The position numbers were made by a program, and so were the translations under genes. From Thermococcus piezophilus (GTDB lineage: Archaea; Methanobacteriota_B; Thermococci; Thermococcales; Thermococcaceae): a DNA stretch of 64,000 nucleotides. This document shows positions 18,309 through 27,885 of the stretch, one piece after another. The stretch is taken from the NCBI RefSeq assembly GCF_001647085.1, contig NZ_CP015520.1:930001-994000 (forward strand). Reading direction: 5' to 3'. The notes below the pieces were generated by a model. That model was not told the origin of the DNA and did not search any database. It was given only the letters and a program-made list of their open reading frames with translations. Positions within the stretch are counted from its first letter, which is position 1; each line of letters begins with the position of its first letter.

Positions 18309-19052
18309 ATGAGAATCGAACTGCTCAACAAACTCGCAAGAAAGAAGATCTTCACCATAGATGAAATCGCCAATATGACAGGAATCGATAGAAACCCCCT
18401 GAAAGTTCTCCTCAGCAGGCTCGAAAAAAGAGGCTGGCTTGAGAGAATTGAAAAGGGAAAATACATTATAATCCCTCTGGGGGCAGAGAAAGGAGAATAC
18501 ACGCTCCACGAGTTCATAATAGGATCATTACTTGTAAAGCCCTCAGCCATAGCTTACTGGTCAGCCCTTAACTATCACGGCTTTACCGAGCAAATTCCCA
18601 ACACCGTATTCGTCCAGACGACGGCAAGAAAGAAAAAACAAGACCTCAGAATTTTTGGAGTCAGGTATAAAATCGTCAGGATAAAGCCCGAGAAATTCTT
18701 CGGCATTGAAAAAGTGTGGATTGAGGGGTTTCAAGTTTCCATAACAGATGGGGAAAAGACTGTAATTGACTGCTTGGACAAGCCGAGATATTGTGGAGGA
18801 ATAATCGAGGTTGCCAAAGCGTTCAGGGAGGAGCTTGACACAGAAAGGCTCAGAGAGTATGCGTTGAGAATGAATAACTCCGCCGTCATAAGAAGGCTCG
18901 GCTACCTCTGCGACTATTTTGGAGTGGATATTGACTTACCAAAGCCAGAAACGAGGAACTACATTCTCCTCGACCCAACAATGCCCAGAGAAGGGCATGT
19001 TGACAGTAAATGGAAGGTCATAATTAATGTTGAGCTGGAGGGGTTGGAATGA
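18309..19052 (+). CDS. abiEi: AbiEi-family antitoxin (type IV toxin-antitoxin)
   Basis: The 247-residue protein has an N-terminal winged-helix domain (residues about 1-60, with FTIDEIANMTGIDRNPLKVL as the HTH) and a C-terminal AbiEi-like domain containing the conserved-looking DGEKTVIDCLDKPRYCGGI. AbiEi antitoxins repress their own promoter through the wHTH and counteract the AbiEii nucleotidyltransferase. The start follows GGTGG. The upstream 150 bp is strongly AT-rich. The stop overlaps the abiEii start (ATGA), the usual arrangement. A second, broken copy of an AbiEi-like gene lies at 34.3-35.2 kb. Confidence 0.88.
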   Translation: MRIELLNKLARKKIFTIDEIANMTGIDRNPLKVLLSRLEKRGWLERIEKGKYIIIPLGAEKGEYTLHEFIIGSLLVKPSAIAYWSALNYHGFTEQIPNTVFVQTTARKKKQDLRIFGVRYKIVRIKPEKFFGIEKVWIEGFQVSITDGEKTVIDCLDKPRYCGGIIEVAKAFREELDTERLREYALRMNNSAVIRRLGYLCDYFGVDIDLPKPETRNYILLDPTMPREGHVDSKWKVIINVELEGLE

Positions 19053-19804
19053 TACCAATACTTGAAATCAAGGCAATTGCAAGAAAGAAGGGAGTTCCCG
19101 AGAGTACTGTGGAGAGGGATTACGCCCAGAACTGGCTTTTGTTTGGGCTTTCGAAGACATCCCTCAAAATGGCATTAAAGGGAGGAACGGGGATAAGGAA
19201 GGTTTACATTGAGGATTACAGATTTTCCGATGATCTGGATTTCACACCCTTGGAGGAATATGATGGGAAAACAATACAAGGGAAACTGGTGAAGAGTGTT
19301 AAGATTGCCAGAAAAGAAAGCGGTATAAGTTTTGAAGAGAATATTGCTTTTAAAGAGACGCCAAATGGTTATGAGGCTACGGTCTATTTCAGAATAATAA
19401 GGGCATCAGGACCACCGCTAAAAATCAATCCGCTGGAAAAAAGGAAAATTGTTCATCCTTATTCTGATGGGTGCAGTGCTGAGGTCTTAGTGTATTCCCT
19501 CGAGGAGATTTTTGCCGAGAAAGTCCGCTCGCTCTTCCAGAGAATGAGACCAAGGGATTTATATAATATTTGGCGTTTGAAAGATATTATGGAGTGGGGG
19601 GAAATCACTGAAATAATCTTTGGGAAGTTTAAGGTTAAAGATGTTCAGCTGGAGTTTGAAGAATTTGAAAGACGTAAGCTCTATTATGAAAGAGCCTGGG
19701 AGAGGAGCTTGGCACATCAAATAAATTCACTTCCAGAATTTGAAAAAGTCTGGAATGACGTTCTGAAATTCTTGGAGGAACTCGGGGAGAGTGTTAAGCT
19801 ATGA
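19049..19804 (+). CDS. abiEii: AbiEii-family nucleotidyltransferase toxin
   Basis: This 251-residue protein carries the nucleotidyltransferase signature of AbiEii/MenA-type toxins: LKGGTGIRKVYIEDYRFSDD followed by LDF, where the KGGT loop and the two Asp of the D-x-D form the metal/NTP site, and a downstream EEIFAEKVRSLFQRMRPRDLYN helix with the conserved Lys and Asp. Known members add nucleotides to tRNA acceptor ends, blocking translation. The start overlaps the antitoxin stop. All recognisable catalytic residues are present, so the pair appears functional. Confidence 0.9.
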   Translation: MIPILEIKAIARKKGVPESTVERDYAQNWLLFGLSKTSLKMALKGGTGIRKVYIEDYRFSDDLDFTPLEEYDGKTIQGKLVKSVKIARKESGISFEENIAFKETPNGYEATVYFRIIRASGPPLKINPLEKRKIVHPYSDGCSAEVLVYSLEEIFAEKVRSLFQRMRPRDLYNIWRLKDIMEWGEITEIIFGKFKVKDVQLEFEEFERRKLYYERAWERSLAHQINSLPEFEKVWNDVLKFLEELGESVKL

Positions 19805-19847
19805 GAATTAAAGTCCCCAAAGCCATCATAATTAAAGGGTGACACCC

Positions 19848-21377
19848 ATGAGCGAAGCAAGCCAGGCTTTGCAGAAGATTGCGAGGGGAACGGGGATAAT
19901 ATTTGCCGGAACCGTTATCTCGATGTTCTTCGGGTTTTTGAGCAGGACCTTGATTGCGAGGTACTTTTCCACAGGGGAGTATGGGGTGTTTAATCTAGCG
20001 TTGACCGTTTTGAGCATTGCCCTTGTGATAGCTACGCTCGGCTTTCCAAATTCATTGCCGAGGGAGATTGCTTTTTACAAAGAAAAAGACCCCTCAAGGA
20101 TTGATAAGCTGATCCCAACTGCATTGATAATCGTCGCGCTGAGCAGCATCTTACTGGTGATGTTCTTAATCCTCGAAGCGGGAAACATTGCTCGGATTTT
20201 CAAAGATGAGAGATTGGCTCAGGCATTAACTGTAATCGCTTTTGCCCTGCCATTTTCCGCTCTAACAAGCATTATAATCTCAATCTCCCGAGGCTTTGGC
20301 AGGGTCAGGGAGAGGGTTTACTTCCAGAACGTTGTTTATCCTACTGCGTTCCTGCTCCTCATCATTTCTGGAGTGCTTTTGAACCTCGATTTTAACTTCG
20401 TATTCCTTGCATACATAACTGCTCAGGCTTTTACGCTTCTGGCTTTGATGGTTGATGCATCACGGATGAAGATCTTACGTTTCAGATTTTATCTCGATCT
20501 GGCACTTGGGAAGGAATTGATAGCCTTTTCGATTCCGTTGCTCTTCACCGGAATTCTAGGTTTTGTCATGACCTGGGCGGACACGCTGATGCTGGGCTAC
20601 TATAAAGGCTCTGAGGTCGTTGGTCTCTACAATTCAGCATCACCAATAGCCAAACTGCTACCGGTATTTTTAAGCTCGGCATCTTTCCTTTACGTTCCCT
20701 TAGCTTCGGGCTTCTATGCCCGGGGAAAGCTTGATGAGATGGGCAGGGTTTATCAGATTTTAACGAAGTGGGTGTTCTTGCTGACTTTGCCCCTCTTCGC
20801 TCTAATGTTTCTTTTTCCCAAAGCGGTTATAGTGTTCTTCTTTGGGGAAAAGTACGTTCCGGCAGCTCCGGCACTGCAAATCCTTGCTACTGGCTTCATG
20901 TTCCATACTCTACTGGGGTTGAACGGGTTGAGTTTGATAATAGCCGGCGAGAGCAGGTTCATATCTCTCTCAACATTCATTGCCTCAGTCCTCAACGTGG
21001 TTTTGAACACTTTGCTGATACCAAATTACGGAATGATAGGGGCGGCAACTGCCACTTCGGTTTCCTATCTTGTGTCCAATCTGCTGAATTCCATAAGGCT
21101 GTATCAGGTAACAAATATCCACCCGTTCAGCCGGAACTACGTGAAGCCTCTGGTTATTAGTTTTGTGCTTTTGGGGATAATTAAGGCATTGCACCTGAAC
21201 GTGCCAAACATCTGGTATGCGATCCCGGTTTTGGTTGTATTCCTTGCGGTCTATTCGCTTTTGGTTCTTTTAAGCAGGAGCGTTGATAGGGAAGATATTG
21301 ACCTTCTGCTCGCAATTGAGAAGAAAATGGGAATTGATCTGAAGATAATAAAGAAAATTTTAAGGAGGTTTGTTTAG
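19848..21377 (+). CDS. Oligosaccharide flippase (Wzx/MATE-like)
   Basis: The ~509-residue protein has about 14 membrane helices of the polysaccharide flippase (MVF/MATE) superfamily, starting with a helix after the RGTGIIFAGTVISMFFGFLS segment and including the family's central FSIPLLFTGILGFVMTWADT. It should move lipid-linked glycans across the membrane for the cluster that follows on the opposite strand. The start at 19848 follows GGTGA by 5 nt; the ATG at 19839 is less favourable. The gene converges with, and overlaps by 4 nt, the sulfatase-fold gene. Confidence 0.92.
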   Translation: MSEASQALQKIARGTGIIFAGTVISMFFGFLSRTLIARYFSTGEYGVFNLALTVLSIALVIATLGFPNSLPREIAFYKEKDPSRIDKLIPTALIIVALSSILLVMFLILEAGNIARIFKDERLAQALTVIAFALPFSALTSIIISISRGFGRVRERVYFQNVVYPTAFLLLIISGVLLNLDFNFVFLAYITAQAFTLLALMVDASRMKILRFRFYLDLALGKELIAFSIPLLFTGILGFVMTWADTLMLGYYKGSEVVGLYNSASPIAKLLPVFLSSASFLYVPLASGFYARGKLDEMGRVYQILTKWVFLLTLPLFALMFLFPKAVIVFFFGEKYVPAAPALQILATGFMFHTLLGLNGLSLIIAGESRFISLSTFIASVLNVVLNTLLIPNYGMIGAATATSVSYLVSNLLNSIRLYQVTNIHPFSRNYVKPLVISFVLLGIIKALHLNVPNIWYAIPVLVVFLAVYSLLVLLSRSVDREDIDLLLAIEKKMGIDLKIIKKILRRFV

Positions 21378-22738
21378 AGTTTTATCTTTGGAACTTTTGC
21401 TATTGTTGCTGTTTTCAGGAACTTTATCACTTCTTTTTTCATATGTTTTACGATATCATCTGTAACTTCAATGTTTGGATCGTATGATTTGATTTTTTCA
21501 AACTTCCAGTCTGTAACATTGAAAATTCCTTTAAAGTTCTTGTAGTAGATAGCTATGCGGTATTTTTCAAGCTGCTCGATGTTTCTCTTTTCCTCTTCGT
21601 TTGAAGGTTCTCCAACATTTAGATGAGTTCCGTAAGATTCTGCAAATACCGTCTCTTCATATAGAATAGAATCATCGTCTAAATCGTTCCCTATAATTCC
21701 GAAAATAAACGGTTTAAGCTTAGTTAAGCTAATGTACTTTGAGTCCTCCGTTACATGCTCAATTTCATAATCTGTTGGGTATTTTATCAGTAATGGGACT
21801 CTTAAAAGCTCATCATAAAGGAAAGTTCCGTGATTTATCCTGCCATGCTCACCCAACAACTGGCCATGATCACTAGTCACAATTATTAGAGAGTCGTCAA
21901 AAATTTCCGTTTCTTTGAATATTCTCATCATCTCTAAAATTTTCTTGGTTACATACTCAACCTCTTCAGGATACTTCTTTCTCCAGTTTTTAACAAGATT
22001 TGGGTCAACAGGTTTGTTTCTCTTTAAATTTTCTAGGGTCTCTTGTATAGGTTTCTCAAAAAGAGAATAAGGCTCGTGAACTTCCATTAGATTTATGAAA
22101 ATAAACTTTGGCTCATTTGTTAGAGTGTCCGACTTTTTCAGTTCTTCTATGATATCTCTCGACCCTTTTTCTTTGGGCCATCCTTTAAACATTGAAAGTG
22201 CTTGATTTATATACAATCTCCTGATAACATGTTCTAAACTTATTTTAACAAGCAATTTGAAGTGTTTCTCTAATAAAAGAATTCTAATGATCTCTGATTT
22301 TGTTTTCCAATTGTGAATTTGCTTAAGTCTCTTCAGCTTCTCTCGTTCGGATAGTGATAGCATTCCATCCCACATTTTGCTTAATAATGGGGGCTCGTAA
22401 ATATAATCAAAACCGCTGAATCCAAATCTTGGATGAATGTAAGGGTTCGAAGTTAAGAGCCAACTCTCATACCCAAGTTCTTTTAACCGAATGGTCATGG
22501 TATAACTGTCATTGAGTTTTACATCTGCGCCTTTTTTGCTTTTGGTTTCATGTGCTCCGTGGAGTGCAGGATAAAACCCGGTAAACAGAGAAGCGTGGCT
22601 TGGAATTGTCCAAGGTGCTGGGGCTATGGCATTTTCGTAGGATATAAAGTCTAACCTTTTAAGCTCCGTTTCCAAAGGCTTGGCATAATCTTTTCTTAGA
22701 GTATCAATGAGTATAAATATCACATTCACATAGTCCAT
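21374..22738 (-). CDS. Arylsulfatase-fold phosphatase/transferase with Thr nucleophile
   Basis: The 454-residue protein has the alkaline phosphatase/sulfatase fold markers: the metal-binding Asp in FILIDTLRKD (residues about 8-17), the nucleophile loop APAPWTIPSHASLFTGFYP, and the second metal site VTSDHGQLLGEHG. True sulfatases have Cys or Ser before x-P-x-R, converted to formylglycine. Here the position is Thr (WTIPSH), as in phosphoglycerol transferases and phosphonate hydrolases, so a phospho- rather than sulfo-ester substrate is more likely. No signal peptide or membrane anchor is visible, which argues against an envelope-facing enzyme unless it is exported otherwise. GGAGGAAGGGGT precedes the ATG. 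Confidence 0.88.
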   Translation of the reverse strand: MDYVNVIFILIDTLRKDYAKPLETELKRLDFISYENAIAPAPWTIPSHASLFTGFYPALHGAHETKSKKGADVKLNDSYTMTIRLKELGYESWLLTSNPYIHPRFGFSGFDYIYEPPLLSKMWDGMLSLSEREKLKRLKQIHNWKTKSEIIRILLLEKHFKLLVKISLEHVIRRLYINQALSMFKGWPKEKGSRDIIEELKKSDTLTNEPKFIFINLMEVHEPYSLFEKPIQETLENLKRNKPVDPNLVKNWRKKYPEEVEYVTKKILEMMRIFKETEIFDDSLIIVTSDHGQLLGEHGRINHGTFLYDELLRVPLLIKYPTDYEIEHVTEDSKYISLTKLKPFIFGIIGNDLDDDSILYEETVFAESYGTHLNVGEPSNEEEKRNIEQLEKYRIAIYYKNFKGIFNVTDWKFEKIKSYDPNIEVTDDIVKHMKKEVIKFLKTATIAKVPKIKL

Positions 22739-22811
22739 ACCCCTTCCTCCTGCCTAGATCCTTGGATAGTATTTTATCATACGATATTTGGTGAGAGATT
22801 TTTTGAAATTT

Positions 22812-24002
22812 TTAAGATGCCTTCAAAAGTGTTCTATAAATCTTAATAGTTCTCTTAGCAAGCGTTTCCCAGGTTCTCTTGTTTTCTATATATCTTATTG
22901 CGTTTCGTCCTAATTTCACTTTCAAGACGGGATTATCAATAATTTTTAATACAGCTTTTGAGATGGCATTTGGATCTTTATCGGGTACGAGTATACCGTT
23001 GACGCCGTCCACAATTGTCTCTCTAAGACCTCCGATATTACTTGCAACGACTGGTTTTCCCATAACCATTGCTTCTGCTAAAAATATTGATGTCGCTTCT
23101 TCTAAACCTTTAATATGAATCGAGGGAACTACCACTATATCCACCGCGGCTAAATATTCTGGAATTAAATCATTGGGTAAATTCCCCACAAAGATTACAT
23201 TTTCAGTTATGTTCAGTTCATGCGTTAATGTCTCTAACTTTTTTCTTAACGGACCATCGCCAGCAAGTATTAACTTTGTTTTAGGATTTTCTTTTAAAAT
23301 TAATTTCATTGCTCTAATCAAATACTCTTGGCCATTCTTTGGAGTAAATGCCTTTGCATGAAAGATAATAGTATCTTTTTGTGAAATATTGTATTTCTCT
23401 CTAATTAGTCGTTTTCTGTTATTATATGACAATGGATTAAATTTGCGCGTATTTATACCATTTGGAATTACGATAGTTTTATTAGCATGCTTTATTCCGA
23501 ACTCTTTAACAATCCAACTTTTTATTCTAGTATCTACAGAGATTAGAACATCTGCTTTCTCTACAGTCATTTTTTCCAGCCATTTTAAAATTCTATATCT
23601 AAATGAACCTTCTTTTAGTTTTTTATGAGCTACAAGTTCTATTGTTGGATATGAATGGAAAGTAATAACTTTCTTTGCTTTTCTATTAAGAAATACCGCA
23701 TACAGCAAGTATGGGCTTAAATTGCTTCCTTGAACATGAATTATATCTGGTTTTATTTTCTTTACCTCCCATGCTAATCGGATTAAAGCAAGAATAGGAA
23801 ATATATAGTACAATTTTGGAGCTTTTATTAAAATCACTTTTGCGTTACCTATCTTCAAAGTTTTTGACTCATTGCCAAATGAGATCACATATAACTCCAA
23901 TTCATCGAATTTACTCAAACTCCTAACCAAGTTTATCGTGTGAACAGCAACTCCTCCACTCAGCTCTTTTTCGGACCATTTTGCGAGCATTACCACTTTC
24001 AT
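22812..24002 (-). CDS. Glycosyltransferase family 4
   Basis: The ~396-residue GT-B enzyme has the N-terminal glycine-rich acceptor region SGGVAVHTINLVRS and the C-terminal donor domain with VPSIHIKGLEEATSIFLAEA followed by MGKPVVASNIGG, where the Glu residues of the EX7E-like motif contact the nucleotide sugar. It transfers a sugar with retention to a lipid-linked or polymer acceptor at the cytoplasmic membrane. The start at 24002 has GGAGGTGTG before it. It is one of the downstream members of the minus-strand glycan operon. Confidence 0.92.
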   Translation of the reverse strand: MKVVMLAKWSEKELSGGVAVHTINLVRSLSKFDELELYVISFGNESKTLKIGNAKVILIKAPKLYYIFPILALIRLAWEVKKIKPDIIHVQGSNLSPYLLYAVFLNRKAKKVITFHSYPTIELVAHKKLKEGSFRYRILKWLEKMTVEKADVLISVDTRIKSWIVKEFGIKHANKTIVIPNGINTRKFNPLSYNNRKRLIREKYNISQKDTIIFHAKAFTPKNGQEYLIRAMKLILKENPKTKLILAGDGPLRKKLETLTHELNITENVIFVGNLPNDLIPEYLAAVDIVVVPSIHIKGLEEATSIFLAEAMVMGKPVVASNIGGLRETIVDGVNGILVPDKDPNAISKAVLKIIDNPVLKVKLGRNAIRYIENKRTWETLAKRTIKIYRTLLKAS

Positions 24003-24019
24003 GTTCACACCTCCTATTG

Positions 24020-25936
24020 TTAGCTAAAATATACCCGCACTTCCCCATTTTCATAGATCTTATTGGAATTCCTGAGAAAATTATAAAACTGTTTACTTGG
24101 GCGGATTATTTCTAATAATTTCCCTTTAGCTCCAAAAAGCGGAATAGTGAAGCCCTTTTGAAGGTCATAATTCCTTATAACTACCAATCCACTTTTATAT
24201 GTGTTAGGATTTTTGGGATTAATAAAGTTCTCGGGCCTAGCCAGACTTGTGTTTACAAAGATGAGGTACTTTGAATTTGCATGGACTTCATTAATATGGA
24301 GTGAATTCAAAAATAACCCTGAGTAAATTTCTGACTCTGTTAATGCCTGTCTATTGGAGAGTTTCGTTGCATAAATTTGACTATTTGGATTAACAATTGG
24401 AGAAGTTATCATGAAGAAGACCAAAATACATGTTATTAGAGATGCCACATATTGGAAGTTACGCTTTGATAATATTTGAGAAGTTATTATAATGCCAACA
24501 CTTCCAAATATGCTCATAATGATTTCTATGAAAGGAAACCACCTACTAGGTAAACTCTGGGGATATAACACAGTAAGAATGTACGGAAGAGGGATGAATA
24601 GTAAGGCGAAAATTGATAATAGTGACGATTTTTTAATTTTCTCCTTCTTAGGATAGTCCTCTGTTCTTCTCCGGTCTAGATGAGAGGACAGGATATAAAA
24701 CCCACCAACAATTCCCCAAAACATCAAAATGACCATTCCTAGATCATATAAGATAATATCGCTCCAGGTGTATAATGGAGCTAATGTCGCCGATGTGATG
24801 AAGGTTTCTTCGGATGTGAGAGCGTGTTTTACTGATAAAATGAAAAGCTCAAAAAAGCTTGTCTCTCCACTACTAGTGGACATCATCCACTTAGTCAGAG
24901 TGAGTATGACAAAGAATAAAATAATTGACCTCGATAGGGTCATCTTGCTTATTTTCAACAATTTGGATGTAGCAAGTATTACGGAAAATGTAAATATCAG
25001 AATTAATGGGATTAACGGATGACTAAAAAGTGTTACTATAAGTGCTATAACCAACAGGATGTATGACTTAAGTGTGGGTTGGGTAGATAGGATTAGATAT
25101 ACAATAAAAATAAAGAATATTACAGTAAATGAAGAAGGAAAGTACATATATCTTGGTTGTAATACATGAGGAGAAAGGGAAGCTAAAAGCATTGACATTA
25201 GAGCGATCTTTATATTGAATAACTTTGTCACTAATATAACAAGAAAAAGTAGGAACAAAATCTGAATTAACGCCATATTAAGTTGAACTAACTTTAGATT
25301 GTTTATGTTTGCAATCACCTCAATAAAAACGAACAGTAGGTGATATACTGGGTAATAACGGTAGTGCCCATAAAAATCATCAATCCTGCCTGAGAGGATA
25401 ATGCTCCTTATGAATTCCACGTGATATGGGGAATCATTTCCGTAAGGTCCAGGAAACAAAAACAAAAATGCCGTACTTAGCGAAATGGAGATAAAAAGAA
25501 TTTCGAGTAATATTAAACTCACATGAAGTCTTGATAAAGCATACTCTTTTAGAATTTGAAATGATGTAAAGGCACTGAGCAAAGAGACAATTAGAAAGTA
25601 ATATTCTGGTAGGTGATACTCATATTTGGAGTTTATGGAAATAAAAATTGATACTGTTAATAAATAGAAATAAGACATAGACGTTATCTTAAGAATGTGG
25701 GAATTGTTCTTTATCTTGCCTCCCTCTTCAAAGAGTAGTGACAAGTTTAGGCGTCTTGACATTAACAGTGAGAAACTAAAGGCCAATAGAAATGAAATCC
25801 CAATATGCTCCTTATTCCAGTGATGGAAGTAAGAGAGAATAAAAGCAAGTAGTCCCCCTACAAAATAAGCAAAAAATAGTGCATAAAATAGTATGCCAAA
25901 TGTAGAGTTAACATGATTATCATGACGCCTATTCAT
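24020..25936 (-). CDS. Polytopic membrane protein of the glycan cluster
   Basis: The 638-residue protein has about 14 predicted membrane helices over residues 10-510 and a short extracytoplasmic C-terminal domain. A charged loop after the fifth or sixth helix (LFPGPYGNDSPYHVEFIRSI) resembles the loop-1 region of GT-C transferases and polymerases, where Asp or His bind metal and lipid-phosphate sugar, but I cannot assign a family. By position it could be a polymerase, ligase or lipid-phosphate sugar-dependent glycosyltransferase. It overlaps the next upstream gene by 8 nt. Confidence 0.75.
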   Translation of the reverse strand: MNRRHDNHVNSTFGILFYALFFAYFVGGLLAFILSYFHHWNKEHIGISFLLAFSFSLLMSRRLNLSLLFEEGGKIKNNSHILKITSMSYFYLLTVSIFISINSKYEYHLPEYYFLIVSLLSAFTSFQILKEYALSRLHVSLILLEILFISISLSTAFLFLFPGPYGNDSPYHVEFIRSIILSGRIDDFYGHYRYYPVYHLLFVFIEVIANINNLKLVQLNMALIQILFLLFLVILVTKLFNIKIALMSMLLASLSPHVLQPRYMYFPSSFTVIFFIFIVYLILSTQPTLKSYILLVIALIVTLFSHPLIPLILIFTFSVILATSKLLKISKMTLSRSIILFFVILTLTKWMMSTSSGETSFFELFILSVKHALTSEETFITSATLAPLYTWSDIILYDLGMVILMFWGIVGGFYILSSHLDRRRTEDYPKKEKIKKSSLLSIFALLFIPLPYILTVLYPQSLPSRWFPFIEIIMSIFGSVGIIITSQILSKRNFQYVASLITCILVFFMITSPIVNPNSQIYATKLSNRQALTESEIYSGLFLNSLHINEVHANSKYLIFVNTSLARPENFINPKNPNTYKSGLVVIRNYDLQKGFTIPLFGAKGKLLEIIRPSKQFYNFLRNSNKIYENGEVRVYFS

Positions 25937-26828
25937 TATAGTTCCCCCTTGTGAACATTGTCTGAATTACCTCTTTTAGACGTTCTTTTTCAAAATATTC
26001 CCGTATTTCCCTATCTGGAATTCTCTGTTTTTTGAACATCCAAGAATTTATGTATCCTTTAAACATCCAGATCCCTAGTTTAGATTTTTTGCTTAGATAA
26101 TAGAAAACGTTTAGGACAATCAAAACAGGATTGTATCCAAGATAATACATAGCCCTGCCTTTATTTATGTATCCTTTTTTTAAGCCTTCCTTGCTACCTC
26201 CAACTCTATATTCATAAAAAGGTAAGTTCTCTACTCTTTTTGTCTTCCAGCCTTTATTAATAGCTCGTAATACGATAACCACATCAGGTGAACAAGTTAT
26301 TGGAAATCCGCTTACATCCTCTATACATTGAACTCTATATAACCTCGTGTCTGGAAGTTCATAAGAGTATGTAGAAACGTATTTGATGGGTTTTCCATCT
26401 TTTATTAAATATTGGACTCCACTTGCTATTCCTAGACGATTATCTTTTTGGAATTCTAATAATAACCTCTCAAAATAATTGGGAGGTATATTAACGCTGG
26501 CATCGACTTTGCCTATATATTCTAACCTAATCTTCTTTTTTTTGGCAATCCATTTGGCATATTCGTATCCTTCCCATACAGCTAATGCAAAATTTAGGTG
26601 TGGATGTTTATTTCTGAAATAATGTTTTTGGGTTATTACGTATATCCATTTGTGTGGATGGTTATACTTTTTTGCAAGAGTATTTGCATATTCAAAACTC
26701 CCATCAGTGCTATTTCCATCCACAATAACCCAGATTACTGGCTGTATTGTTTGACTAGTTATGTTCTTAAATAAGCTATCCATATTTTCAATTTCATTTC
26801 TTATTGGAGTTATCAATGCATAACTCAT
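25929..26828 (-). CDS. Glycosyltransferase family 2
   Basis: This 299-residue GT-A enzyme opens with the usual SYALITPIRNEIENMDSLFK strand, then VIWVIVDGNSTDGSFEYA, where the DGNSTDGS motif binds nucleotide sugar, and VDASVN at the place of the metal-binding DxD. There is no clear membrane segment apart from a weak C-terminal hydrophobic stretch. It adds one sugar in the cluster's glycan. The stop overlaps the following membrane-protein gene by 8 nt. Confidence 0.9.
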   Translation of the reverse strand: MSYALITPIRNEIENMDSLFKNITSQTIQPVIWVIVDGNSTDGSFEYANTLAKKYNHPHKWIYVITQKHYFRNKHPHLNFALAVWEGYEYAKWIAKKKKIRLEYIGKVDASVNIPPNYFERLLLEFQKDNRLGIASGVQYLIKDGKPIKYVSTYSYELPDTRLYRVQCIEDVSGFPITCSPDVVIVLRAINKGWKTKRVENLPFYEYRVGGSKEGLKKGYINKGRAMYYLGYNPVLIVLNVFYYLSKKSKLGIWMFKGYINSWMFKKQRIPDREIREYFEKERLKEVIQTMFTRGNYNE

Positions 26829-26847
26829 GATGTGTCCCCCACGGATG

Positions 26848-27885
26848 TTAAAGAGTACTAATTGTTCTCTGAATATTATCTACCGCACCAATATGGACTC
26901 TTTTAGTTTTAATGATTTGCTTTATCTTTGTTTTTAAAATATTATTGTACAGTCTAATCCAGTTATTCTCTGGGAAGATGTAACTATATGCAAGAATATA
27001 ATTCGGAAAAGCACGCCTTTGTAATATTGATGGAATTACGGTTGTATAAAGCTCTGCAATATTATTAGATATCATCCTTAACAATAACGCATCTTTATTA
27101 TTTGTGGTGGGGTTTTTTAGCTCTTTATTAGTAAATATCAGGTAAAATATTGATCTTAATTTAACGCTTTCGTTTTCCCATATTTGGGGAATGATAGAAG
27201 TTTCTTCCCTAAGAAAATATAATAGCCGGATCTTATGATAGAGTGACAAATTTTCCCTTTTAGAATATTTGACAATAAATTCGAATATTTTGGGGAATAT
27301 TGGAAAGCTGTGTACTGTATAATTCTCCAAGTCAAGTATGACTCGATCATCCCCTAAGACTCTATATCCACTTTTGATGCTGTCCATTATTATAGTAGTT
27401 TTTCTACTACCCGCTCTACCAACAAATATTTCTGCATGTTTATTTTTTGATATGCCTCCTGCATGGAGCAACATAAACCCTCTTAGTCCTAATGCTAGCT
27501 CGATCATTGGAAGGAGGGCTAGATCTTGTGCCAATAAATCCGGCGCTAAGAGTTGGTAGATTCCACGAATTTTTCCATGAAAATTTATGATTGTAGGAGG
27601 TCTCTCAAAACCAATAATCTCTAATTTCCACGAGGCTTTTCCATTAGCGGTATCAGAGCAATGGAAATAATTATCCTTAATGTAATACTTGTGATCTACA
27701 ACATACGAGCCGCTGAGGTCTGGTTTAAATGGTCCAATATTAAGGATAATATCTGGATCTGTTATGTCTTCATCAACTTCAAAATAACTTAATGGGAAAT
27801 TAAGTTCTGGGAGTTTTGCTTTGTTTTGGGTATTAATTTGAATAGTTAAAATATTATGGATGTTATAATTTCTAGTTAGTGCCAT
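26848..27885 (-). CDS. HPr-kinase-like P-loop protein, copy 2
   Basis: The ~345-residue protein has an N-terminal beta-rich half and a C-terminal kinase-like half. Around residues 135-165 lie the FMLLHAGGISKNKHAEIFVG segment, the P-loop GRAGSRKTTI, and YRVLGDDRVILDLENYTVHS, the order seen in HPr kinase-like proteins (His-Ala, Walker A, then DD). It lacks the rest of the bacterial HprK signature. It is a full-length paralogue of the gene just upstream, sharing the NxHNIL start and a FKPxLS motif. The start at 27885 follows GGAGGTTG. The target (protein or lipid/sugar phosphate) is unknown. Confidence 0.8.
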   Translation of the reverse strand: MALTRNYNIHNILTIQINTQNKAKLPELNFPLSYFEVDEDITDPDIILNIGPFKPDLSGSYVVDHKYYIKDNYFHCSDTANGKASWKLEIIGFERPPTIINFHGKIRGIYQLLAPDLLAQDLALLPMIELALGLRGFMLLHAGGISKNKHAEIFVGRAGSRKTTIIMDSIKSGYRVLGDDRVILDLENYTVHSFPIFPKIFEFIVKYSKRENLSLYHKIRLLYFLREETSIIPQIWENESVKLRSIFYLIFTNKELKNPTTNNKDALLLRMISNNIAELYTTVIPSILQRRAFPNYILAYSYIFPENNWIRLYNNILKTKIKQIIKTKRVHIGAVDNIQRTISTL

